64,000 bases of DNA from Lichtheimia corymbifera B2541. Its lineage: Eukaryota > Mucoromycota > Mucoromycetes > Mucorales > Lichtheimiaceae. Position 1 is the stretch's first letter; each line of letters begins with the position of its first letter. The stretch is from contig JNEU01001130.1 in assembly GCA_000697475.1 (NCBI GenBank), forward strand, positions 62,001 to 126,000, read 5' to 3'. The notes beneath the pieces were generated by a model. The model was given only the letters and a program-made list of their open reading frames with translations, was not told the DNA's origin and did not search any database. The translations under genes were made by a program, and so were the position numbers. This document shows, piece after piece, positions 34,098 through 46,423 of this stretch.

Positions 34098-36511
34098 TCA
34101 AACAAGAGTGAAAAGGCCATGGGTGAGAAGCATACTATGGGCTTGCTTGCTGATACCCGGGCATTGACTAACATTAAGATGTCTCAAGACACGAGCATGC
34201 TCCAGACCTGACATCAGTCCCATAGCTGAGAGACGAATGCATCCTCTAAGGTTGAGTACTTGAAGCGTATTGGAACGAGCAGCTAGAAGGATAGATATGG
34301 AAGCATCCGATACAGCTGCACCACAAAAACTGAGATCAAGCTTTGAAAGATTTGGTAATAATGCAATGGCTTCAACGGCGGATTCACTCAGAGCACAACA
34401 AAAGCTGAGACACACATTTTCAAGCCTTGGTGCTGCATGCACAAGCCGATGGATCGCCTTATCCGTTAAAAAGCTGCAATCACTCAGGTCGATCGAACGC
34501 AAAGCTGCCATCTGTTGCTGTTGCCATGTCTCGAATCCAGCATCCGATATAGTTGTGCACCGTTGCAAGTTGAGATATTCGAGCCTCGTATTACTTTTTT
34601 CACCCATCAATGCCATGGATCGGTTGGTCACGTTCTTGCAGTATGACAATGTCAGATGCGTCAATCCACCCACAACATGATATAATCCTCTATCGGTAAT
34701 CTTGCGACAATTGGACAAGTCGAGTCGTTTCACCGATGCTGGTAATGCAAGTAAACTTGTATCCGTAATCAACCAACAAGAATTGAGATTGAGTTCATCA
34801 AGTTGTGTGCATTGTTCGAGTAGCGTGATCAACCCTGTGTCAGTGATATGGAAACAATGAGCGAGAGAGAGTGATTGTACATGAGGGCCAATCGTGCCAC
34901 TGAGAGCTGTCAAGACATCATCTGTCACACGCTTGTGTACGGATTCCAAGTCAACGCGTGTCAATAATGCAGGTGAGAATAATTGTGATCGCAATGCATG
35001 TGATGTTGCTGCCAATTGTAATACGCTGTCAAACTCCAAGTGATGCATCAATCGTAATGCCAGACCCCTTTCCTCCAATAGCATGGATGCTAAACGACTT
35101 TTGCTCGGCAAAGTGGAGGGTGATGTGAATGGTGATGATGATGATAATTTACGTGCGGGTGTTGGTGGTGATGGTGATTCAGGTGGTGATAGTTGAGCCT
35201 GCCTTTGCTGTGATAATGCCAACAACGATGGATCAGCCCATACTGCAATACTGGGTCTACGCCGTCTACTACCCGTTTCCCTAAGCTTCATGATATCGTC
35301 TCTTGCGGGCAGGGTAGGATCTTGATCACAAGTAGTGCTGCATACAGCTGCTTTGTCGATCGATGCCATGCCATGGGTTATCTTTTCCAGCTAGAATACA
35401 AGTACTTTTAAGGATATTGTCTTCCACTACCTCTCGTTGCATACTTCACTCACCTGTTGTTGGATGTTGCGATGGGTCTGATTAGCCAAGTCCTTGAATC
35501 GCCGGTCGAGTTGTGGATAACTTGCACAGACTTGAATAAAATCAGCCTTGCTCAAGACGTACATGTCAACGTGGGTCACGGATCGAACATCGGCTGTACG
35601 CGGCACATCAAGCAGAATGGATATCTCCCCAAAGTAATCACCCGATCCCAAACGTGCAACCACGTCATTATTGCTTGATAAAATCTGCACCGTGCCTATT
35701 GTGTTGTGCCGCCCCCGTTAGTATGAATCAATATATATCATCCAGAGCTTCCCCCAACATATACCATCAATAATGAAAAACATTTCGTCTCCAATATCAT
35801 CTTTGCGAATAATACGAGCATTGGGTGGATAACTCTTGGGTTCCAATCTTAGTGAGACTTGATGTAAGAATTCTTCTGGACAATCCTTGAAAAGTGCTAC
35901 CTGATCACAACCCCCATGTTATTAGAACCATTTTCCCTAATAGATAATGATGGACTTACTTTTTGCAAATGATTACGTGCACTGGTAGCATCGAAGGAAG
36001 CAATCATACTGGATCGTCTTGTTGGTTCGTTGGGAGACTTGTTGAGCATAGCCAAACGTTCCTGGGCTTCATTGCGTAATATCTGCTCGACTTGAGGATA
36101 ATCTGGAAGGATGGATGCCACCTTTTCAGCTGTAAGTACGGCTACTGTACATTTGCTCTTTGCCACCACTGTAGCTGTACGTGGAATCGAATACAAGATG
36201 CCAATCTCGCCAAAGCACGTGCCCTGGTCCAATGTCGCGTAGAGTCGTTCAAAGTCGGCTGAACATACATCGACGGATCCTCGTAGTAATAAGAACATGG
36301 CCTTGGCTTGTTCACCCTCGACGATAATCACATCCCGTGGCCCATATGTTCGAATATGCATATTGCGTGCGATATCCTCAAGAAACATGGCATTGTTGGA
36401 GCGTTGAAATAGTGAATGGTCCCGCAAGGAATTGATAAGTTCATCAGGAGCTGTGGGTGAACCCAACGACGATGGAGATGGTGATGACCAGCTTGGATGC
36501 ACTTGAGCCAT
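34098..36511 (-). CDS. Tandem cyclic-nucleotide-binding, F-box-like, leucine-rich-repeat protein
   Basis: One gene of four exons. The ATG at 36511 (MAQVHPSWSSPSP) is preferred; an open frame reaches 36637. Two cNMP-binding domains come first: IVEGEQAKAMFLLLRGSVDV with phosphate cassette FGEIGILYSIPRTATV, then FFIIDGTVQIL with FGEISILLDVPRTADV. Both keep the FGE and Arg that bind cNMP in PKA regulatory subunits. Splicing joins RNIQQQ to LEKITHGMASID. Next is an RRRRPSIAVW segment (basophilic-kinase-like site), then an F-box-like helical stretch (LRLMHHLEFDSVLQLAATSHAL) and about ten Amn1-type LRRs (ITDTGLITLLEQCTQLDELN and similar). It lacks a PKA inhibitor sequence context or kinase, so it is not a classical regulatory subunit. 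Such fusions occur in fungi; the role is not known to me. Confidence 0.82.
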
Positions 36512-37128
36512 GGTGGGAGAGGAGGATGGTGTGGGAATGGCATAACTTTTTTTTTCTCCTCCGGTTTTTCGCTCTAGAGTGAAACAGGCCGAGGAACAAC
36601 CTGGGATGCATGAAAATGGCGCTGAAGTGACGTGCAATTAAATCAAGTCGCATGACCATAGTACCACCGCCCCAACCATGTCAAATGTCAACATGATGTC
36701 ATCCATAAAAGAAAGTATTCTTTGCGTGGAGGGCATTGGGTGGGAAATATAAAAAATCTAGCAATGAAGGTGTTGAAATAAAGCAAAGAGTGAAATATAT
36801 CAAGTCTGGCATGGAATTATTCGAGCTCCTTGACATTGCAAAGCTTTTCTGATATAAAGAATGATGATTTTCCAATTTGCTTATACATCTCTGCATATCA
36901 ATCTCAACCCAACTCCAAACCTTTTATTATTAACGAGCAACAAAAGGTGATACCCGTACACTATCATTATCTCCTCTCGCTCTCTTCCCCCTTCTCTTGA
37001 TAATAAATAGTTCGCAGCCCCATCTCTAACGCACTACTTGAGCGACTCCTTGCCATCACAACTTGGCATGATAATGATAAACCAAAAAAATCTAATGATG
37101 CTGACTACTTTTATGTGTTGCTACTAAT
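36512..37128. other. Intergenic region 5' of the cNMP/LRR gene
   Basis: About 600 bp, with pyrimidine/purine tracts near 36545 and 36960-37000. The open frame at 36512-36637 could be a longer N-terminus of the cNMP/LRR protein. No RNA gene seen. Confidence 0.4.
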
Positions 37129-37971
37129 TTACAGAGTAATCTCGCCTTCTACTGCTCTAGGTTGCAAACCAAGCTGGCTTAAGCAGGTGTTGTATCGTTC
37201 CAAATCCTTGCTCTTGAGATATTTTAAGATCTTTGCCCGCTTGTGCACCATCGATCGAAGCTGCTTATAGTTGTGCTTATCCTTGCGATGTTGTTGAAGA
37301 TGGGAATACAAGTTGTGTATGCGCACTGTCAAGATACCAGCTATGATCACATTCTATTAGAATAAAGCGTATACACACACAAACGATCCAATTTACCTTG
37401 TACTTCAGGGCTGCCAGTATCACCAGGTTTCTTTTGGAACCAATCGATGGTTCGTTGGATGTTCCATAGTTGAACAGCCTTTGCATTGCCATTCTGGAGA
37501 CCCACCAACTTCTTCATGATATCCACTTTGCTTTGTTCATGCTTCAATGCTTCATCAACACCTTCCACAGCTCCCAAATTGCTGGCTTCCACTGTGTCTC
37601 GAGGTGTTTGCTCAAACAAGAAATCACGGTCGGCCTTGGTTAAAAAGTGCTGCGTATCTTCAGACGAGGCGTAGGCGCTAGCAGGTGTGTGAAGCGTTTC
37701 GAAAAAGGAGGTGTGTTGCGATACAATGGGTGATGGTTTGGAGCGTTCAAATTCGGCAGCTTTGGCAGCACGCTTGGCAAGGTTTTCCTTCTTGATCTGC
37801 TTTGGATGCTTCTTTGCGAATTGGGCTGCAGAGCTGTGGAAATTGCATTTCGAAACGACCTGAGTCGAAGTACGCCAAGCTTATTGGGTATCAAAAAGAC
37901 AGTAAGTACGCATTACTAGAAAGCCGTCATTCAAGCGTATTTATCATACCTGCTTGTGCACGACAGAGCAT
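37129..37971 (-). CDS. MRPS28: Mitochondrial ribosomal protein uS15m
   Basis: Small-subunit mitochondrial ribosomal protein. First exon MLCRAQA (ATG 37971) splices to AWRTSTQVVSKCNFHSSAAQ, an Arg/Ser-rich mitochondrial presequence. A long extension follows (KKHPKQIKKENLAKRAAKAAE, HTPASAYASSEDTQHFLTKA), then the S15 fold with KKPGDTGSPEVQ (S15 signature DTGSPEVQ), ILTVRIHNLYSHLQQHRKD and KQLRSMVHKRAKILKYLKS, ending VEGEITL. Extension length fits yeast Mrps28 relatives. It is head-to-head with PPX1, start codons 140 bp apart. Confidence 0.92.
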
Positions 37972-38110
37972 GTTGTTATTATCAGCTGGAGCAAGGAACA
38001 ACCTACAACAACTCCTTCCAATTGTTTTTTCACGCCTGCAACTCAGTCGATATGTCTCTCCCTCTCGCCGACGGTCACACACCCTCCTATCGTCACGTAT
38101 CCCGGTTGCC
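37972..38110. promoter_or_regulatory. Bidirectional promoter of uS15m and PPX1
   Basis: 139 bp separate the divergent start codons at 37971 (minus) and 38111 (plus), so both promoters and 5'UTRs must share this stretch. The ATG at 38051 opens a short frame closed by TGA overlapping the PPX1 ATG, a possible uORF. Confidence 0.6.
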
Positions 38111-39283
38111 ATGACGATCAACACCTTCCTCAATGGCGTCCATGCTCGCTTAAGATCCAATGACCCACAAAAGATTACCATCGTAACAGGAAACGACTCG
38201 GCAGGTAAAGTTCATATATCCATAAAGTAGATACCATTATTCACATACACGACTTTTTTAGACCTTGACTCGGTGGTTTCAGCATTATCTTTTGCCTACT
38301 GCAGTAGTCAGGTGGACCCAACAACATTATACGTTCCCCTGGTTAAGGTGCCTTTGGCAGACATTGAACTACGACCTGAGATTGATTATGTGCTAAGTTC
38401 AGCCGGTATCGAATGCAAAAAGCTTGTTTACATGGATCAAATCGACGTCAGCAAGCTTGAGACACAAGAAACATCATCCGTCGTACTCGTGGATCATAAC
38501 CGCCTCACGCCTCCTTTTGCTGATGCATGGAATAGCAAGGTGGAAGCTGTACTCGATCATCATGTCGATGAAGGTTTCTACACGACTGCAGTTCCTCGCG
38601 ATGTTCGCATGGTGGGTTCCTGCACCTCCCTTGTCATCCAACATTTTCCTGATTACTTTGTACCTGATACACCACTTGCCAATATGGCATTGGGTCCTAT
38701 TTTGGTGGATACTATTGGTCTTCAATGGGAACTGGGCAAAACGACAGACACGGATGTGGATGCTTTTCGCAAAATCACTGGAGGGCAAATGGATGACGCT
38801 GATATCAAGAAACGACATGAAGAGATTGAGCGTGTCAAATCACGCGTAACCCACTTGTGCACCCGCGATCTACTACGCAAAGATTACAAGGAATGGGTGG
38901 TCCATGGTTTTCGTGTGGGAACAAGCTCAATGCCTTGGTACCTTAAAGCATGGGTTGAACGTGATGGCATGGACAGCGTGATACAAGATACACAAGCCTA
39001 TATCCAGGAACGTCATTTGGACTTTGAGATTGTCTTGACTGGCTATGATCATAATGGTTGCTATGAACGTGAACTAGCTCTTTTTGTTCATAATGATAAA
39101 TTGCTGGTCGTCAAGGAATTATTGGAGCGTGATTCATCCATCAATTTAACGCATCGACCATTCCAACCCAAGGATACCGCCCATATTACATTTTATCATC
39201 AGGGCAATGTGAAAATGTCACGCAAGCAAGTGTGGCCTCTAGTTCAATCCCTTATCGAGAAGATATCATCATCATCCAAATAA
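38111..39283 (+). CDS. PPX1: Exopolyphosphatase Ppx1 (DHH family)
   Basis: Mn/Mg-dependent enzyme releasing phosphate processively from polyphosphate ends; cytosolic or mitochondrial. Start MTINTFLNGVHARL. An intron at about 38202-38261 rejoins VTGNDSA to DLDSVVSALSFA, making the DSxxDLDS metal motif. Further DHH-family blocks: VLVDHNRLTP and VLDHHVDEGFY (DHH motif), and VGSCTSLVIQ. The C-terminal DHHA2 domain contains RVGTSSMPWYLKAW and LTGYDHNGCYERELALFV. About 365 aa, close to yeast Ppx1 (397). Prune-type enzymes are relatives, but the DHHA2 content fits PPX1. Confidence 0.93.
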
Positions 39284-39343
39284 AATAGATGGAAGCTATT
39301 ATGAAGTGATGGATTTATTGGCAATATGCATGTATTTGCTTGT

Positions 39344-39722
39344 TTAGTCAAAGAGACCGAAGCCCATATCCTCATCAGATTCTTCCTTCTCTTCTTCCTT
39401 GGCTTCTTCCTTGGCCTCCTCAGCAGCACCACCAGCAGCGGCACCACCAGCAGCAACGGCACCACCAGTAGGAACGGAAGCAAGCTTCTCCTTGCCTTCA
39501 GCGAGAACCTATGAATGCATAAGTAAAGGAGAACACGCATGTCAAACACCATGGCGTCATTACCTCGTTGACATCCTTGTCCTTGAGAGCAGCAATCAAG
39601 GCAGAAATGCGCTCGTCTTCAGCTTCAACACCAACAGAGCTCAAAAGGGACTTGATATCCTCAGCAGCAGGGTTGGCCTTACCACCAGCAGTAAGAAGAA
39701 GATAAGCAGCGAGGTACTTCAT
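39344..39722 (-). CDS. RPP2: 60S acidic ribosomal protein P2
   Basis: Stalk protein that recruits translation GTPases. Start [20 protein letters not shown], then [20 protein letters not shown]. The intron after DVNE (about 39510-39563) joins [16 protein letters not shown]. Then an Ala/Gly hinge and an acidic run, ending [11 protein letters not shown], the universal P-stalk tail. ~107 aa, complete. LLLTAGG and VEAEDER separate P2 from P1. The 5' flank at 39760-39830 has an ATCC-type microsatellite, probably within a 5'UTR intron. Confidence 0.96.
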
Positions 39723-40447
39723 TATAGCTATTGCAAAAAGTCAGTTACATCCATATCCCATTGTATCCATCCACCCATTCATCCATCTATTCATCCATCC
39801 ATCCGTTCATTCATCTATTCGTTTGACTTGATCCTTACATTATATCGATTTGAATAAAGATGGAAGTCCAACGAGATTGGGGATCGAGGGCCTTACCAAT
39901 TACTCGCGGGTCTTTCATGCCGACCTGTCATTGTGGTCAGATTGCTATACAATTACCGCCAACTTAAAATGGAATATGTAATAAAGATCCGCTTTCTATG
40001 TTGCCATAGCAACTGAGAGTGTTGTGCTACTTGATGGCTACTACAACAACGACCACGGCAAAGAGTAGTATGTAGCCGGATTCCTAGACGAAAAAAAAAT
40101 GATACATATATGCATATCAGCTTGACGGAATGCGCAAAGAAAGGAACAGCTATAACAATATGTTCATTAAACGCTATTCACGTTTACCAATAAAGCATCC
40201 GCTACAAGTATCCCACAACTAAAGACCAGCATGATGCAAAAAATGGATTGCTCGAGAAATAAGTGGGGCTTTTCCTCGACAAGTCGATATGTAAAAATCG
40301 GCCATCTTCAAAAGGACATACGGCTGTAGTGGTTGCTACATCGTGCATACCTAATCACATCCGCACGCCTATCAAAATGTTGCTTGTCAAACGAGAAAAG
40401 ACATGTTACTGGGATACAACACGCTTTATTGAGTCTAATGGAGGAAA
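39723..40447. other. Intergenic region upstream of RPP2
   Basis: About 720 bp. An imprecise (ATCC)n/(ATTC)n microsatellite lies at about 39765-39815. No gene or RNA recognised in the rest. Confidence 0.5.
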
Positions 40448-41169
40448 CTATATACTATGTATCTTGACTTGGATACCACTTGTATAACGCTTAGGGATAG
40501 GTTGCAAAGTAAACGTTTCCACCTCTAAAGAAGCACATGCTTTAGCCGAGTACTGCCACTACTGCTTGTATTTGCATTTGGATAGTTACCTTCATGCTCT
40601 CCGATTCCTCGTTGTTGCATAATGTTGACGAGTGATACAACATCAGCAATGGCGTTATCCATTCCGACAACAGTTACTGTATCAAAGGCCTTCAAGGATT
40701 GTCCAATCTACACGATAAGAAAAAGAAGGGTCTCCTTAGCAACCACTGGCAATCCATAAACTTGCATTACCCATTCAATATATCGCTCGTATCCATGCAC
40801 GATCTTTTTCTCGCTTCGATCTTTAATCGATAATTGGCATATTGGGTCAATGGTTTCTTCTATGGTGATGAATTTTGCTGGTTGATCAAAAACGGTATCC
40901 TTGGATACTGGTAAGGATTCAGCACGCCCTTTTCGACGAGAAGCCTGTTGTTGCTGCTGTTTGCCATGCTCTTGTTGCTTCTTTTTCTTTTGTTTAGCAT
41001 TGCTGCCTGGTGCATTACTGGCGTTGGTCACTTGGGTGGGACGCTTTCCATGAGTGGTTGCTTTACTGGAACGACGTGAAGAATGACTCGATTCGGCTTT
41101 TGGTTGGTGCTGTTGCTCCGGAGTAGTAGCTGGACGTGGTGTGAACTCAATGGCGTTAGGATTTAGCAT
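40448..41169 (-). CDS. Alba-like nucleic-acid-binding domain protein
   Basis: Four exons rebuild a basic protein. ATG 41169 gives MLNPNAIEFTPRPATTPEQQ, then a Ser/Lys/Gln-rich basic region (AKQKKKKQQEHGKQQQQQ, SRRKGRAES). The folded part is SIKDRSEKKIVHGYERYIEW, joined by splicing to IGQSLKAFDTVTVVGMDNAI and ADVVSLVNIMQQRGIGEHE, then EVETFTLQPIPKRYTSGIQV and a TAG at 40448. The alternating strand-helix pattern with GMDNAI and the glycine turn is Alba-like (Rpp20/Rpp25/Pop6-7 superfamily). Likely RNA or DNA binding; not clearly an RNase P subunit. A longer frame to 41265 exists. CACGTG lies about 95 bp upstream. Confidence 0.72.
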
Positions 41170-41262
41170 GTTTTGACAATCATGGTTGCAAATAAAGCGT
41201 AGTGACGATGCTGGTTTTTTTATTGGGTGTAAGAGGTGTGTTGTGTTGGGGGGTAAAATGAT

Positions 41263-41268
41263 CACGTG
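41263..41268. promoter_or_regulatory. CACGTG box upstream of the Alba-like gene
   Basis: TCACGTG core about 95 bp upstream of the ATG at 41169 and just downstream of the enolase stop. Confidence 0.4.
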
Positions 41269-41282
41269 GGATGGGCTACTAT

Positions 41283-42753
<1,471 letters not shown>

Positions 42754-42781
42754 TCAACCAGATCAACGCGTTTCGGGCATG

Positions 42782-42795
42782 CTTATATTTTTATA
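42782..42795 (-). promoter_or_regulatory. TATA box of the enolase gene
   Basis: Minus-strand TTATAAAAATATAA about 60-70 bp upstream of the enolase ATG, as expected for a highly expressed glycolytic gene. Confidence 0.55.
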
Positions 42796-44175
42796 ATCAG
42801 CGGCTTTTTCCGAGAAAGTGCTCCACATGAAAGCGCATGATCACAAGCTAAGGAACGCTACTTGAACTCCCGACAGTGGTGGAGAAACACATACCTTACG
42901 TCAATGATGCTCTCTATACCTCCCCCTTGCGGATAGTGCTATATACACGCTTCCGAGGGTAGCACTTTTTAGTCAATGACACCACCTTCACCCTCTTTTC
43001 CGAACATCATGGAACACAACTCGTTTCCGCTCCATCACTGCATAGGTGTCGCGTTGTCGCGCGTTTTAACAATAAAGAATGTTGACACATAACTTAAATA
43101 TTGTAAGAAAAGTTGACGTGTTATAGGTGATGGTGTACCGCGGAACGATGAAGGAAGAGTGCAAAATTGAATCACGTGAATAGGGTCCAGAAGCATTGAG
43201 CACCGACCAGATGCATCATAGTGCGTTCCACCAACAACCCGCATTTGGATCAAACGCTCGGGTTGTTTGCTATGCTCTTAAGTATTCGGCTATCCTTGCC
43301 TGATAGTGTACAAGCAAAAGAGGTTCATGTGCCTATGAATGGTAGCACGAAGAAATAAAAGACAGCGTATATGGATCGTCAGTGAGAGCTGGCAATCGGG
43401 ATCTATCATCATTGTGCTGAGCTTTCCATAAAAGGCTGTGGTTTAAAGGTGTTGTATAACTAATCTTCTAAGAAAAACTGTGTATGATGATGACCCGACA
43501 TACCCAGTTACATGGTTGTTAATGCAGTTGATATAGTAAGTATACTGAAGCTGTATGATGGTATGTAAATGGATCTTAGTTTGAAGTGGTAGTGTCCCTT
43601 GTTAACTTTATGTCTACCTTGGAAGAAACTTTCATGAATAAGGTACAAAGATCCTTCTACTCATTACCCGTAAAAGAAGATGTGAAGAAACCGCATTGCA
43701 GTTGATGGTCACTCCATGCTCAAAAACTCCCCAAACCATTATCATGCGTTTTTCTAATCATCAACAAGATTGACCTTTGCTATGCACAACGTACTAGATG
43801 CAGTATTTAATTGGGATCTTTGGCTATCAGCGTAGATATAATTTCCATCATTGAATATCTTTGACAATGCTATGATGAATGAGTTTGTTCAAGCAGATGA
43901 GGGTGGTGCGCATTAGTAGAAGTGTCAGGATCAAGGATATCATACTGTTTATTTTGGAATCTAAATGCGTTACTAGAGAATTTGGTCTACAAGGTATATA
44001 TATGGGGCGAGTACAATGTTGCATAGCATGGTGGGGGGCGGTGGTGAAGATGTTACACAGTGCACATGTCGTCTGGCAGTGGAACCACCCGTGACGGCTG
44101 TTGAACATTTTCGCTTTGTAGGACCTCTTGCTTGTGAAAGAACGACGACGCGTTGAAGACTCTCTATTATATTCC
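42796..44175. other. Long intergenic region between enolase and NUP57
   Basis: About 1.4 kb, divergent flank of two genes. Contains CACGTG at 43173-43178 (about 450 bp from the enolase ATG). No credible gene, tRNA or repeat seen; likely enolase regulatory DNA. Confidence 0.5.
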
Positions 44176-46134
44176 ATGGCATTCACATTTGGGTCCAGTT
44201 CTAGTCAGCCATCCACAGGGTTTGGAGCAAATGCAGGTCAAGGTAAAGCTAAATTTGTTGGATTGAGAGACGATCAAGCTGAACCCCATCTGTTTGGCAA
44301 CAGCGACCACTGGATTCGGTACGACACCAGCAACCACAAACACTGCAGCCGGCACTCTTTTTGGAGCAGGAACCACCAACAGCACATCAGCAGGAACATT
44401 GTTTGGTGCGAATACAGGCAATGCGGCAACTTCAACAACACCTTTTGGCACAACAAACAACACAACCAACGCAGCAGGCACACTCTTTGGAGGCACTGCA
44501 ACATCAGCTGCACCAGGAAGCACCTTTGGATTTGGAAATACCAATACATCTACAGTAGCAACATCATCAGCACAAGCACCAGGTACTTTATCACTTTATA
44601 TACTAGAGAATGCAATGAATTCATTGATATTTGGGTGTATAGGATCATCATCATTTGGTTTCGGAGGTACCAATCCTAGCACACCCTTTGGACAAAAGCA
44701 AAATACAGGATTTGGTGCATCAACAGGCAACACTGGATTTGGATTGGGATCAACTGGATTTGGTGCTCAAAATACCACTACTTCTACTACCACTGGTTTC
44801 AACCTCGGATCAGCTAATACGACAAGCATATTCGGTTCGTTACTACTACTACCTTGATCACTTTATCATACTTATCTTGTTTGTGATTAGGTCAACAAAA
44901 ACCTCAAGCAGGCACTGGATTTGGTACTACATCTTTCCTAGGTACTATAACAGCAAGATGAAAAGAGAGAGACAGGATGCTAACCTATTCACGAATGACA
45001 GGCCCACAACAACAACAACAGCAACTACAACAACAACAACAGGGACAGCAACAGCAACAACAACAACAAAACGTGTGGCAACAATTAGCATTGATTCGTG
45101 CTCATTGGGATCCCTCCTCTCACTTGTGTCAATTCCGAGTAAGCAACATCATTGATAAACGGGAATAACATAATCGAAACTCACCTCTATCTATTCAGCA
45201 TTACTTTTATAACGTTGTACCAGCAAATGAACGACATCGATACACACGACCTGCTGATCAAGACGAACATTTATGGTACGAAGCTATGCAAAACAACCCC
45301 GATCCCACAACGTAGGTACCATCCATCAAGATACTACGCACGTGTATTAACGGATCTATAGTATGGTCCCTGTTTTAGCGACAGGTTTTGGAGATGTATT
45401 GAAGCGAATGGAGATGCAAGATATCCAACTTGATGCACACAAAAAGACAATGATGGTAAGAATGATGATGAGGGAGCACGGTCTTGGAAGGGGAATCAAT
45501 CATAACATATATGGGTTAGGAAATTGGAGAGCGGCTAGAGACTGTTCAACAAAAGTACATGCTTGGATCACTCGTAAAGCTTGATGAGCAACGACGACGA
45601 CATACCGATCTTACACAACGGTTAATACGGGTAATGGCAATAGTTTTTTCATTATGGGATGAGCTGGTTTTGACCGATGATGCTATTTTAGATGCTGAAA
45701 TATGTCCAAGTGCTTCGATACAAGGGCTTCCCACTGCATGATGATGAGCATAGGCTAATGGAGGTGTTGAAACAAATGACTGAGCAAGCGCTTACACCAG
45801 AGCAACTCAACAACCGACTTCGAGAATCATGGGCCACATTGCAAGCCATCAAGAGAAAACGACAAAGCGGGAACCAAGATGGATATGAAGCATGGCGTGC
45901 AACTAGTAAAGAGGACATGGCACGAATTGCAGAGGTAAATAATATAGTGATGATGCGTGGTTGTCCAGGAGATTGACTTTTTATGATGTATAGTTATTGA
46001 GTCACGAGCAAGAAGGAATGCGACATGTATCAAACACATTACAAAAAGATTTAGAGAGTATTCAAACCATTGAAGAGAATCTCAAGAGTCAAATGAAGCG
46101 AGACAAAAAGAGCAACATACTGGTTGCATCATGA
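44176..46134 (+). CDS. NUP57: FG-nucleoporin Nup57/Nup54
   Basis: Central-channel nucleoporin of the Nsp1/Nup62 complex. ATG 44176 gives MAFTFGSSSSQPSTGFGANAG. The N-terminal half is FG-repeat: several TLFG units (GTLFGAGTT, GTLFGANTG, GTLFGGTAT), then FGFG and TGFG units, and a five-glutamine tract (about 45006-45065). The C-terminal part holds NVWQQLALIRAHWDPSSHLCQFR, then HYFYNVVPANERHRY and DEHLWYEAMQNNPDP, VPVLATGFGDVLKRME, the conserved Nup54 alpha region, then coiled coil to SNILVAS. Around eight exons with short introns. The WYEA.NNPDP block identifies the family. Confidence 0.9.
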
Positions 46135-46423
46135 TTTTTCTATATAATAAATGCGCGCTTTTATTATACTCCAATTTACCTCCTCCCCTCTCTCCCCCGC
46201 CCCAAGTCACGGTAGCCAAGTGCTGCTGCTGCTGGTTGCTGCTGTTGCTGCTGATAATAATGTAGAACCCGCCTTTAGTAGCTGAGTGTGAGAAGAGATT
46301 GACCGTTGCCCGACAGCTTTTTTTTTCTCCTTCCTTTTTTCTTTCCCCACCAACGTTGCGGGATACTCGTGCTTTCACACTACTTTTTCACTCATTGTGT
46401 ATATTCCAGTTTGGAATTGGAGA

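Noticed and set aside
35370..35426. Two separate genes: a cNMP-binding protein and an LRR protein
   Set aside because: A canonical gtgagt donor and ctag acceptor join the frames (RNIQQQ to LEKITHG) within a short intron, so one gene is simpler.
42840..42905. tRNA-like sequence (ttgaactcccgac)
   Set aside because: Lacks a proper B box (GGTTCGANTCC) and cloverleaf pairing; a chance match.
43848..44186. 112-codon minus-strand frame before NUP57
   Set aside because: Overlaps the NUP57 start on the opposite strand, has no motif and looks like random sequence.
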